Assembly (NCBI GenBank): GCA_018136815.1
Contig: CM030942.1
Span: 559,797-623,796 of the forward strand
Source of the DNA: Isochrysis galbana
Taxonomy: Eukaryota; Haptophyta; Isochrysidales; Isochrysidaceae
Reading direction: 5' to 3'
DNA: 64,000 nucleotides
The position numbers and the translations under genes were made by a program. Below the pieces are notes generated by a model. That model was not told where the DNA came from, did not search any database, and saw only the letters and a list, made by a program, of their open reading frames with translations. Below are positions 1 through 8,601 of the stretch, one piece after another. Each line of letters opens with the position of its first letter. The stretch's first letter is position 1.

Positions 1-405
1 TCGACTTTGTCGGCTAGTTTCGTCCAGAAGGGTTTTAGCGCCTCCGGCGCTCCTAGCGGAACGCCCAGTATCGTTAGGTATTCGTTGTTGTTTATCCAGT
101 TGTACCTCCGCATATCCCACGGGGGCCTTTGGGCTCTTTGCGCCCCCATCCGGAGCCCTTGAAATTTGCCCTCGTTTGTCTTGCCTCCCGTAGCTTTTTC
201 GTGCATTTTAACCCAATACAAAGATTTTTTGATGCTTTTATAGTCTCGGGCTATTAGTGCCGTATCGTCCGCGAACTGACTTATTTTCAGGCTATATCCA
301 TTGAGGTCTACACCTACTATGTCTTCATCTTTGTTTATGGCCCGGGTGAGCGCCTCCGTTGTGAGAAGGAAAGTTAGGGGGGAGAGCGCAGAACCAGCTA
401 TCTCC
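1..405 (-). mobile_element. LINE (non-LTR) reverse transcriptase fragment, cut by the window edge
   Basis: Reading the minus strand from about 395 down to 1 gives one open frame through the middle of a LINE-type reverse transcriptase: SALSPLTFLLTTEAL (the thumb-side SPL motif), then SLKISQFADDTALIARDY with the FADD catalytic box near position 275, then a stretch ending TILGVPLGAPEALKP, the usual ILGVP motif after the catalytic core. The match stops abruptly near 405, where unrelated GGATATTTGGG-type repeat DNA begins, so the 5' part is missing; the 3' part runs off the window. The frame is intact over about 130 codons, so the copy is not very old. It belongs to the same broad LINE group as the pieces at 14.7-16.0, 26.7-27.1 and 35.5 kb, but is not identical to them. 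Confidence 0.8.
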
Positions 406-1127
406 GGATATTTGGGTGGGAGCGTTGGATACTTGGTGGATATTTGGGTGAGTGTGGGGGGCCTACGCGAAAACAAAACCCTCGCAGATCAAAAACAAAA
501 CCACCGAGGGGCGCGTAGCTCGCCTGGGGGTCACCAGCGAGGTCCCACAAAGTGGACATGGTAGATACGTTAATAATGAGGCTGATTATCTTAGTAATGG
601 TGTTCGATGATTGCAGATGCGACAGACACGGACTCACGGACTGCGAGCACGACCATGCGGAGGAGAGGTGAGGCCCTCCTGCCTCATGCTCCTGCCCGTT
701 GTCCCCAGCGCCCACTCCCATCACGCCACACACACCTAGCGGAGCATCGCACGCGCGACGCGCGACGTGCCGAAGCGCCGGCTCGGCCGCTCGCTCGCGC
801 CGCACTAGCTGCCCTCACTCACCACGACAACACGACAACACCGTCTCACGCATCAACCATGAAGCACACAATTCAGTGCGACATGGAGCATGGGGCGCGT
901 GGCCGCCCACACCCCTCATTGTGTGACTAACCACGTCTTGAGCCACTCCCTTCTTCTCGCCCCTCCTGTCGCCAGCCGCCCCCCTTCGCCCGTTTGCTAA
1001 CGCAAACGGGGCCCGTTTCTTACCGCACTCCATCGGGGGGGGCGCAAATTCCCCCCTCTCCCTCTCTCCATTCTCCTCCGCCCCTCTCCCTGCGGCGCGT
1101 CGCCATGCGGCGCGCCACGGCCTGCTC
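406..1127. other. Intergenic, no gene seen
   Basis: No convincing coding region. Positions 405-480 hold repeated GGATATTTGGG and GATACTTGG words like those at 39.28-39.37 kb and near 63.7 kb. The rest is GC-rich with open frames in several phases but no recognisable protein. Confidence 0.4.
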
Positions 1128-1502
1128 TCAGAGGGCCTTTGGGGGCTCCCAGAGGGCCAGCAAGGGCAGCTCAGGGGGCAGTGGAGGCTGGGGCTCAGCC
1201 CCTGGCCCCCCCTGCCTCTCCCACGCTTGCCACGCTGGCCATTGGAGCCTCCCAGTGGCCTCTGTATGCCTGGCGACCAGGGGAGGGGGGGGAGTCATCT
1301 CGAGGGCAGGCCCATGCTGGGCGTGGGAGTGCGAGTCTCGGCCCGCGCCCACTAGGGGTCTGGGCCAGAGTGTTGATTGCCCAGCCCCTGCCAAAGGGCA
1401 GGGGCTGGGGTTGATTGTACGGGCCCACCCCGGGGGGTGTCCGCGATGGAGAGAGGGGGGCGCGAGGCCCCCATTGACCCCCACTTATAAAAGTAGGTAC
1501 CC
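1128..1502 (-). repeat. Dispersed repeat family A, copy 1
   Basis: About 370 bases that recur at 20152-20525 with near-identical blocks (the GGGGCTCAGCCCCTGG, GTATGCCTGGCGACCAGGG and GCAGGGGCTGGG segments), and more divergently at 4495-4948, 18778-19070 and 19225-19650. Only the end is left at 28775-28887. On the minus strand it starts with a small stem-loop, ACTT-TTAT-AAGT (1487-1498), followed by GGGGGTCAATGGGGGCC. That is the layout shared by the hairpin-led elements listed elsewhere. Orientation is given in that hairpin-first sense. No protein is recognised. Confidence 0.75.
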
Positions 1503-1587
1503 ACTCGTTTGAGAGCTAGGTGAAGAGGAATTTGGCGGGAGCCCGTCGGCCCGTCCCCCAGCACAGACCTAGGGACTTGGGAATCCG

Positions 1588-1779
1588 ATGACGGATGACG
1601 GTGGAAATAGAAATAGTAGTGACGGCAATGAAGAGCCAACGCGCAACGCCGGGTATTACGATTACGATGAAGCACAAGCGGACCAGTCCCAGTCCACGGA
1701 TTCCGACGATGTGCCCCTGAAAGGTCGCGTTCCGTCGAAAGAGGACCACGCCGACGTTTTGCTTTCAATTTTCAATTGA
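1588..1779 (+). CDS. Short acidic ORF, doubtful
   Basis: A 63-codon frame starting with ATG, rich in Asp, Asn, Ser and Glu, ending ADVLLSIFN. I do not recognise it. The segment around 1728-1750 (GGTCGCGTTCCGTC and following) resembles 48508-48530, which lies beside a copia remnant. This could therefore be a piece of mobile-element coding sequence rather than a host gene. There is no splice or homology support. Confidence 0.15.
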   Translation: MTDDGGNRNSSDGNEEPTRNAGYYDYDEAQADQSQSTDSDDVPLKGRVPSKEDHADVLLSIFN

Positions 1780-2077
1780 GTTTGATTAGAAAACAATATT
1801 TACTACCTGATACCTAATACTAATACTAGTAGTCAATAGTCAATAGTCGTCACGAAACACGAAACACAACTAGATTTCAGCCATTGCGCAAGTGCGCAAG
1901 CATCCGCGGTGTAGACACAGACACCCTTAGCCGTGTGTTTCATGACCAGCCATACCCCACCTCACCGCCCCCTGAGGTGACAGGTGGCCCGATCGTCCAA
2001 GTTGAGGGTCAGTTATAATTATATACCAAAATAGACTACTCGTAGTGGGACTACTGCTGTAGTAATAATTTTCGCCC

Positions 2078-2115
2078 CCCCCTCCCCCCCCCCCCCCCCC
2101 TCCCCCCCCCCCCCT
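2078..2115. repeat. Poly-C tracts upstream of the SelU gene
   Basis: Two C runs interrupted by single T bases, about 95-130 bases before the start codon. Similar C-rich sense-strand tracts precede the MFS, V-ATPase and ACAD genes. Confidence 0.8.
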
Positions 2116-2208
2116 GGGCCCCTCTCCCTCACCTCCACTTCTGAGATACTTCCCATCACACTCACTCCGTGAGTGGGCGGCCTGAGAGGAAGCTTTTCGA
2201 TCGAAGCA

Positions 2209-3120
2209 ATGGTGCGAGCAGTGCGGGCCTTTGCACTCGCCGCCTCAGGCGCGCTGGCGGCGGGACTCGACCTGGGCGCGGTGCGCGTGCGGCCAGTCAC
2301 TCAGGGGCGTGTCGCGCCCAACGTACCCTACGTCTCTCTCGATTCCCTCCTCGACTCGAAGCGCGGCACCGTCATCTTTGCAGTGCGCCGGCCAGGATGA
2401 GTGCTGTGCAGGGAGGAGGCCGTCGACCTGTGCTCGATCATCGAGCCAAAGAAGGGGCCCCTCGTAATTGGCGTGATAAAGGAGCAGGAGCTCTCCGAGG
2501 ATGAGATTGCAGCCAACCCTAAAAAGGCGCGAGGGACCCAGGAGTTTGCAGAGATCTTCTCATGTGCAGATGGTGGCCTCTTCTTGGATGAGGAACGAGC
2601 ACTATACAATCAGATGGGTGGACGCAAAATCACTGGCAAAGGGCAGCTTTTCTCTCTGTAAGTTCTTGCTAGAAGCAATGACCGCGCACACCTGCGGCCT
2701 CAATGGAGGTGGACTGGCGCCTCACAGCTGTTCACTCTGTTCGCAGTTGGAACGTTTGCCGACCTTTTGCATGGTGGCGTGAGATCAAGGAGATGGGTGC
2801 TCGTGCCGAGGAAAAGAAAGTGAAGGGCAACTTCAATGGCGAGGGGCTTGTGCAGGATCGTCGCGGCCTGCTATGCATGTCCCCGATTTGCCGCACCACG
2901 TATGGTGGTACGTACATCTACTGATATTAGCACCCCTATCATCCACCAATTGTAGGGTGGCATCCTCATCATTTCCCCGGAAGGTAAGGTCGTGTACATG
3001 TACCCCGAGCAAACGGGCTCTGAAATCCCCCTCGACGAGATTCGGGCGGCGATCACAAGCTTCGGCGGCGTATGCAAGGAGCCCGAGTTGCGCAAGGAAC
3101 AGAAGTTGCAAGCATCCTAA
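2209..3120 (+). CDS. Selenoprotein U / PRXL2-type thioredoxin-fold selenoprotein
   Basis: Exons 2209-2657, 2747-2849 and 2956-3120 (phases agree, 238 residues, final TAA). The start is the first ATG, followed by a hydrophobic Ala-rich leader. An in-frame TGA at codon 64 (2398-2400) sits in FAVRRPG-Sec-VLCREEA, where the SelU/FAM213 (PRXL2) family has its CxxC or UxxC redox motif; Cys67 is the partner. After it come family landmarks: IIEPKKGPLVIGVIKE, GGLFLDEERALYN, WWREIKEM, KGNFNGEGL and GGILIISPEGKV. The first intron is GTAAGT...CAG. The second (2850-2955) has a weak GTGCAG donor, chosen because it restores the GEG-L-GG core of the family. Likely a thiol redox regulator or peroxiredoxin-like protein; the exact substrate is not known. 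Reading TGA as stop would delete the whole catalytic fold. Confidence 0.9.
2398..2400 (+). other. TGA selenocysteine codon (Sec64)
   Basis: Open frame and family homology continue without a break on both sides of this TGA. It occupies the position of the first redox Cys in PRXL2/SelU proteins (RRPGxxxCREEA). A SECIS candidate lies 67 bases after the real stop codon. Confidence 0.9.
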
Positions 3121-3186
3121 CACCTAGACCCAAGGACTAAAAGCAACAGCAATGCCCTTCGTGCGCACACATCATGACCACATGTG

Positions 3187-3266
3187 GTAAGGCATCATGA
3201 CGATGAGCTCTGTAAATTTGTCGGAGACAGCTTTCGGCAACGGCGTTCGTCTGATGAAAGCTTTAC
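3187..3266 (+). promoter_or_regulatory. SECIS element in the 3' UTR of the SelU gene
   Basis: Folded by hand. Helix I is GTAAGGC (3187-3193) with GCTTTAC (3260-3266), 7 pairs. A short internal loop follows. The kink-turn quartet is ATGA (3197-3200) against TGAT (3252-3255), with C3201 opposite T3252. Helix II is 3202-3213 with 3240-3251, 12 positions with one mismatch (3209/3244) and a few G-T pairs. The apical loop opens exactly with AAA (3214-3216), 13 bases after ATGA. It may hold an extra GTC/GAC mini-stem (3220-3228), as in type II SECIS. All canonical SECIS parts are present at canonical spacing. Confidence 0.85.
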
Positions 3267-3435
3267 GGCATTAGTGGTTTCATGAGGTGCGTAGGTGTGC
3301 TCGTGGGCGAAAACCCGCTAGCACGCTCTTCATTTAGTGAGGGGTTGCGGATTACTGATACTGTGGCGATAGCGCGGGGAGAGCGGCGACGTGCGCGAGC
3401 AAGCCTTGTTACTTCAGCGGCTTTCGATTTGCATT

Positions 3436-3600
3436 TGTCAACTAACTTTACAATTGGTTGCCATGGAGCATGGAGCGCGCTGGCGCGCCTCTTCTCTCTT
3501 TCGGGCTCCACAAGCCACAAGGGGAGGCGAGCGAGGAGCCGCTAGGCAGGTTGAGGGGGGAAATTTTAGGGGGCTAGGGCGTGGCTACAAGGTAGAGTCC
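3436..3600 (+). repeat. Hairpin-led short element
   Basis: Begins AACTAAC-TTTACA-ATTGGTT (stem with wobble pairs, about 3438-3457), then GCCATGGAGCATGGAGCGCGC. The pattern stem-loop then CATGGAGCGCGC matches the elements at 27.2, 41.6 and 55.1 kb. The ATG-led frame (MEHGARWRASSLFRAPQ...) has no recognised homologue. The 3' limit is uncertain. Confidence 0.5.
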
Positions 3601-3794
3601 CAAAGCCACGTGCGAGGCGTGAATATTAAAAAGTTTTTTTCCGATTTGGATTTGACAAAGATTTGAACTTGAACTTGTTGCTTGTTGCGCGTTGTGCAAT
3701 AGCATTTCCTTTTATATCAAACGGTTGCGGCGGTAGGGGAGAGGCCCCAAGGGTTTTGCGTTTTGTTAAACAATTTGTTACGTTGCCTAGCATC

Positions 3795-3925
3795 TAAAAA
3801 AACCTCATACTATTCTTAACGCACATGCGGCCGTGGACCCACTACTTTAATGCAGGGCACTTTCTACATCTACATCCCCCCTCCCACGGCCCTCCCTGCC
3901 CCCCCTCCCCCCCCGCCATCAGGCG
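3795..3925 (+). repeat. Dispersed repeat family B, copy 1
   Basis: Starts AACCTCATACTATTCTTAAC, then GCACATGCGGCCGTGGACCC and CTTTCTACATC, and ends in a C-rich part with CCCCGCCATC. The same order of blocks is found at 4210-4345 and 59428-59545, and the first 45 bases also at 13057-13103. Confidence 0.7.
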
Positions 3926-4209
3926 GCTCCGCCCCGTACACTACTAGGGGGGTAGGGAATAGGGATAGGGGCTTAGATGCCGGGCACTGGGCTGGTGGAC
4001 AACAACGGTCTCGCAGCGCGCCCGGGCTCGGTTCGAAGTTGGGCTCTCCGGGCCTCCGGTGGCGGACGCTAGCGCGCGTGCGGCGTGCGGCCTTCGCGAT
4101 TTGGGGCGCCGCGGCTGCCGATTTCGACGCGGCTTGGGGGCGTGTCGCGCGCGATTGGCGTGGCTGGCTCGGCGGCTCCTATAGGTATACGGGGCCTGGC
4201 GCGGGCGCG

Positions 4210-4345
4210 GGCTGATATAAACCTTTTAATAGTCTCACCGCACACGCGGCCGTGGACCCTCTACTTTCTACTACATCACGTAGGAAAACTTTCTACACCC
4301 CCACTTCCCCGGCCCTTCTCCCCCCGCCATCTGCTCCCCCCGTGC
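4210..4345 (+). repeat. Dispersed repeat family B, copy 2
   Basis: AAACCTTTTAATAGTCTCACC followed by GCACACGCGGCCGTGGACCC, a CTACTTTCTAC segment and a C-rich tail with CCCCGCCATC. It lies about 280 bases after copy 1 in the same orientation. The DNA between them is very GC-rich with no gene seen. Confidence 0.7.
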
Positions 4346-4494
4346 ACTACTAGGGGGATAGGGGTGAAGGGTGAAGGGCTTAGATATGGTCCGGTGGCCC
4401 GCGCCTCCCCCCGGTGATCATTCCCCCCCTTCCTCTCAGCCCCGACTTATCCTGTAAACAGGTGCGGAACTTACCTATTTTCCGGTGAGCGGAG

Positions 4495-4948
4495 CTCTCG
4501 CTCCGCCCACCCCCTTCTCCGCGCTCTCTCTCCCCTCTCCTGCGGCACGCGCGATGGCGCGCCTGCGGCAGGCCTGCAGCTGCCCCTGGCGACCCCTGGA
4601 GGCTCCTGGAGACCAGCTCTGGGGGCAGAGGAGGCTGGGGCTGGCCCTTGGCCTCCCCTGCCTCTCCCTCGCTGGCGCTCCGGAGCCTCTGGAGCCTCCA
4701 ATCTGCACCTGTCTGCCTATCGACCAGACCAGGGGAGGAGAGGGGGTTGGAGCGATGGGCTGGCCACGAGGGGCCAGGACGAGCGAACCAGGCGTGCCTG
4801 TCAGTGGGAGAGTGCGTCAGCATGGCAGTGGGCTCCTGGCAAGCCATCAGGCATGCCAGGAGGATGGGTGGTTCCTCCCCCACGGCAGGGGAGGAGTGGA
4901 GAGAGAGGGGGGCTCGTGCCCCCCCATGGGCGAACCAAGAATAAACTT
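4495..4948 (-). repeat. Dispersed repeat family A, divergent copy
   Basis: Shares the GAGGCTGGGGCTGGCC...CTTGGCCTCCCCTGCCTCTCCC block and the final GGGGGCTCGTGCCCCCCCATGGGCG block with family A. On the minus strand it begins with the stem-loop AACTAAG-TTTATT-CTTGGTT and then CGCCCATGGGGGG. Confidence 0.55.
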
Positions 4949-4949
4949 A

Positions 4950-5604
4950 GTTGCGCGGGCGCGGGCTGATTGATGACCAAGAACGGACTTGCATCGCGCC
5001 CGGCGTCGTTTTGAATTTGGGCTCTCCGAAATAGTGAAATAGTGTTTGTTAGGCTTGTTTTGCGTTTTGCCGTTTTGGGGGTACGCTTTGTTGTGGGGGC
5101 TCCCGGTGGGGGGCCTGGGTCCCAAAGGGCATCGAATGTGTGCTAGATGGGTATTTTTCGGGGTTTCTATAGCTTTACTTTGGTGTATTTCTTCAATCCT
5201 GACTTTTTCATTTTTACAAGTTAAAATAGTGTTTGACGTTTGACCGCCCTACCACCTACCAAACCATCACACAAGCCCACACACTCGGCATGCACCGTGC
5301 GCGCACTGCCACGTGCGCCTCCTAGGACACAGAGCCCGTAACCTGACACTAGAACTTACCACGAATCTCAGGCTTGAAGAAGTATCGTCGATGTGCTATC
5401 TACATATTGCCGAGCAAGCGCAAGCACTGTAAGCAGGATGCATGACATGCACGATCACCTGCACTGTCTGGCGAGTAGTAAGGAGAAGGATCCGGTCTGC
5501 ACAAGTTAAGCCAAAGAAGTTGGGGGCAACATGACGAGCCAGCAAATTGCGCGATGCACGAGTGCCGTCAAGGTCATCTTGAAGAAGGCATCGAAAACCA
5601 CATC
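4950..5604. other. Intergenic, no gene seen
   Basis: AT-richer segment with scattered open frames and no recognised protein. 5396-5604 is probably 3' flank of the RING ligase gene on the minus strand. Confidence 0.35.
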
Positions 5605-7338
5605 TCAAGGAGAACTCGGTGGTAAGAGTCTTGCCGTCAGCGTGGACGCATCGTCGACCGGGAAGCCAACGGATGAAGAGACAGATGGTTGATGCGAAGG
5701 CAGAGCTCTCGCTTCCAACGGATGCACCTCGTGGACTGTCGATGTGAGGCTCGAACTATTGCTCCGTCGTCGTGACATCGTGCGATGCTCATCATGCGTG
5801 CTAGTAGAGTTTCCCCGCGCATCGACGGCTAAAAGCGGCTCCAATTGCGCCTGTGTTGGATGATCGTCGTGGCTGCTTGATGCGGGGCCTGCCGCAGAGC
5901 CTTCCTCTGCTGCCGAACTGCTTCCCACAGCCTCTTCCGCTAAGCTCTGATCGGCCCCTCGTTGCCGGCTTCCCGAGCCCGCCGTTCGAGAAGCAGGGTT
6001 TCGACGCGGCTGCGGGACAAGTCCGCGCTTACATAGCGGGCATGATGCAACGAGCCCCTGGCGGCGGATCCACATGTCGATGCAAAGTGTGTGATACAAA
6101 TGGATGCACCTGTAGACGCGGGGAAATGGGATGGAAAAGATGCACGAATGTATTCCGGATTGTTCCCAGAGTTTGTGTATAGCCAACCTAATCCTATCAC
6201 CTAGGAAGATAGAAAGCGTATTGGGTCCCCAAACTTAAGCGCAGTGGGTCCCATATCTTTCCCTATGACAGGAAACTGTTGCAAAACATGGTGAGCCGTG
6301 CATCGACCTTCCAGGCTGGTGCACTGTGTGCGCTCACAAGAGTGCGCGCGTGAACGTTCTTGGGGAAGTAAGGGGGAAGAAGGAGATGCGTGAGAGCATT
6401 CCTCGTGTGCGTGTATGCATGTGCGTGCTCGCATGCGCGTACGCGCCAGGGCAACAGCGCTCGCAGTCTTTACGGCGCACTCACGGCAGGATACGGAGAT
6501 CTTCCCCCGACTCAAAGTCTCCCAAGCAGATGGCACACGAGGTCATTTCTGATGGCTCTCGGCCGTCGAGCAACGGAATGGGCGTGTTCTTTCCATTGTA
6601 GCTCACAATCTTTAGGCGGGATCAGGATGGGTGTAGCGTCATGTGCATGGCGACAAATGCGTGGAAGCGGACCCCGTTGCAGGAGGTACAACATATTGGC
6701 ATGCACGCTCAAGCAGCAACAGGTCACGGAAGGCAAGACTGACCGGGAGGGATGCGATGGCTCTGGTGACAAGTCTCAAGTCAGCACCAGCTGTGCGGAG
6801 CAGTTTCCAGAAGGATATGACGAGGTAGCCGAGCCAGCCAGCGAAAAAGAAGCCGACGCCAATCGTCACCCATCCAAGGATCGACATCAAGAGGCACGCG
6901 TCAACTGTCCAGAGCAGGTGTGAAAGAAGCATGCCGAGCTGCGTGTCGTCGCTCTCCGCAACGGTACTGTAGAAAGAGCAGGGGAGGAGGACGAGCTCAG
7001 AGAGGCAGCCGGCAGGGTATGCCGTGGGACTGCATGGGGGCCGCTCGGTGCGGATGCGAGCACCTGCACTCGCTCGGGTGTGAGACAGCAAAGTCGGCAA
7101 TCAGAAAGCATGCAAGGAGGGCGTATGCGCCAATAAGTATAAATGCAGCGAGCTCATTCTGCCGTTGCACCGCCACCACGCCCAGCACGCTGTTGGCGCC
7201 GAGCGCGGCAAGTGTGAGGCCACGCAGCAAGCCGCTCGCCGGCCACAGGTGGAGCGAACCGAGCCAGTAGAGAGCTGCGAGAGCCTCGAGCCCGCTGAGG
7301 AGCAGGATGCCCTCACGCAGATCAGCGCAGAAGAGCAT
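5605..7338 (-). CDS. Multi-pass membrane RING-H2 E3 ubiquitin ligase
   Basis: Exons (minus strand) 7338-7064, 6966-6744, 6609-6485 and 6109-5605; all junctions are GT-AG and phases agree (375 residues, TGA stop). Residues 1-90 hold about three hydrophobic segments (ILLLSGLEALAALYWLG; GLTLAALGANSVLGVV; AAFILIGAYALLACFLIADF). Exon 2 adds one or two more (LMSILGWVTIGVGFFFAGWLGYLVI). The RING-H2 domain spans exons 3 and 4: C191-x2-C194, C209-x-H211-x2-H214-x2-C217, C231-x2-C234, with the usual CIDMWI and CPLC wording. The 140-residue tail is Ser/His-rich and likely disordered. The layout resembles plant and algal membrane RING-H2 ligases acting at endomembranes; the substrate cannot be told. The ATG at 7338 is the first one before the first membrane segment. 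Confidence 0.85.
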
Positions 7339-7713
7339 GAGCCCTGCTCGTTCCAAGCTTGACCCTCGCCCAACCCTACCTCCACTCCTTGTTTCTCGCT
7401 CACGGCCACCCACCCACGCACCCCGGGCCCTCCCTCCACTGCCCCCCAGCTACCTATCGCAGACTGTCAACAGCCCCTCCCCAGTTCCCCTCCTCACCCC
7501 TCCACCCTCCTCCCCAACCTCTCGCCGGATCGGTGCGGCCGGACAGAGAGCGCCTCCCCCCCCCCCTCTCCCCCCCTCTCCCCCTTCCCCCCCCCTCTCT
7601 TCCCCCTGCTTACTCTGCAGACAGGCTTCCCCCCCGCCGCGCGAAAGCACGCCTGGCCACCGAGATTCTTTTGTAAATAGATGTTATCTAGTCATCTCGT
7701 CGGAGTCTTGGCT

Positions 7714-7930
7714 CTATGTAGGGCGCTCTTCGCTCTTCCCACCAAATCCACGATCTTCTCTCCTCGTGCCCGCTTCCGAGTCGAAGAAGAATGGCGACTC
7801 GAGGGGGCCTGCGGCAGCAGCAGGCGCGGCGCCCGTCGAGGTCTCCTGGTCTCCCTCCTCCTCTTCCTCCTCCTCCTCCATGAAGATGCGCAAGATGCGC
7901 CGGCGGCGGGCCATCGCCATCGCCCCTCGC
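7714..7930 (-). CDS. Possible small acidic ORF upstream of the RING ligase
   Basis: Minus-strand frame starting MAMARRRRILRIF followed by a run of eight Glu, then a low-complexity Ala/Ser/Gly part ending SEERPT. The acidic run is encoded by a GAG/GAA repeat, so it may simply be simple-sequence DNA. No splice or homology evidence. Confidence 0.15.
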
Positions 7931-8094
7931 GCCGACCGCGGGCCGCACGTCGCACGTCCCCTTGTTTTGTTTCTTTGCAGCTGAAAGGCCCCACATTTTT
8001 TGTTTAAAAAATCGATTTCGATCGACCACCCAAATTTGTAATTTGACAAAAAAATTGACAAAACTTACGGGATTGATTCATTCAAGGGATTGGT

Positions 8095-8160
8095 AAGTGG
8101 GGTAAGGTCCCTGGGGAATCCTTGGACACCCAGGAGGGGTGGGAAATAGTGGTTAAAAAG
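8095..8160 (+). repeat. Dispersed repeat family E, copy 1
   Basis: GGTCCCTGGGGAATCCTTGG, then ACACCCAGGAGGGGTGG, GAAATA and GTGGTTAAA. The same words occur in order at 60500-60572. The 100 bases that follow show several direct micro-duplications (GACGTTCGACGTTCGACG, GAAAGGTGAAAGGTGAAAGG). Confidence 0.6.
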
Positions 8161-8601
8161 CGTGAGTGACCGGGTTACAATTGAACGCGACGTTCGACGT
8201 TCGACGAAAGGTGAAAGGTGAAAGGTGTGAAGTGTGAGCCAGGTGCCAGGTGAAGAGTGAAGAGTTGAGTCTCGCGACTCAATTCCAATTCTCAATTCAA
8301 CCGGGGACGGACTCGATGAGTCGTTGGTCGTTAGTCGTTGGAGACCGCACTAGTCAGCGCGAGCGCTCGAGTGCGCTACTTTGGTCTGAGGTTTGCGGTC
8401 CGTTTCTGAAGCTGAAGTGCGTAGTGCACACTACACACTGCAGTGGAGCAGTGGACTACTGGGCATGTGCCTTTCGGCAGACTCTTTAATGTCTTGGGCA
8501 ACCCATGGGCGATGGCAGCGGGCCTGGGGGGAGGAGGACCTCACCTCGCCGTATGGCGCCACATCCGTAGTGCTCGCAGCCTGTCGTCTGTGAACCTGCT
8601 A

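Noticed and set aside
3291-3360. Second SECIS-like candidate (ATGA at 3291) downstream of SelU
   Set aside because: The hairpin places AAAA inside an inner stem and no quartet partner lies at the right distance; 3187-3266 is far better.
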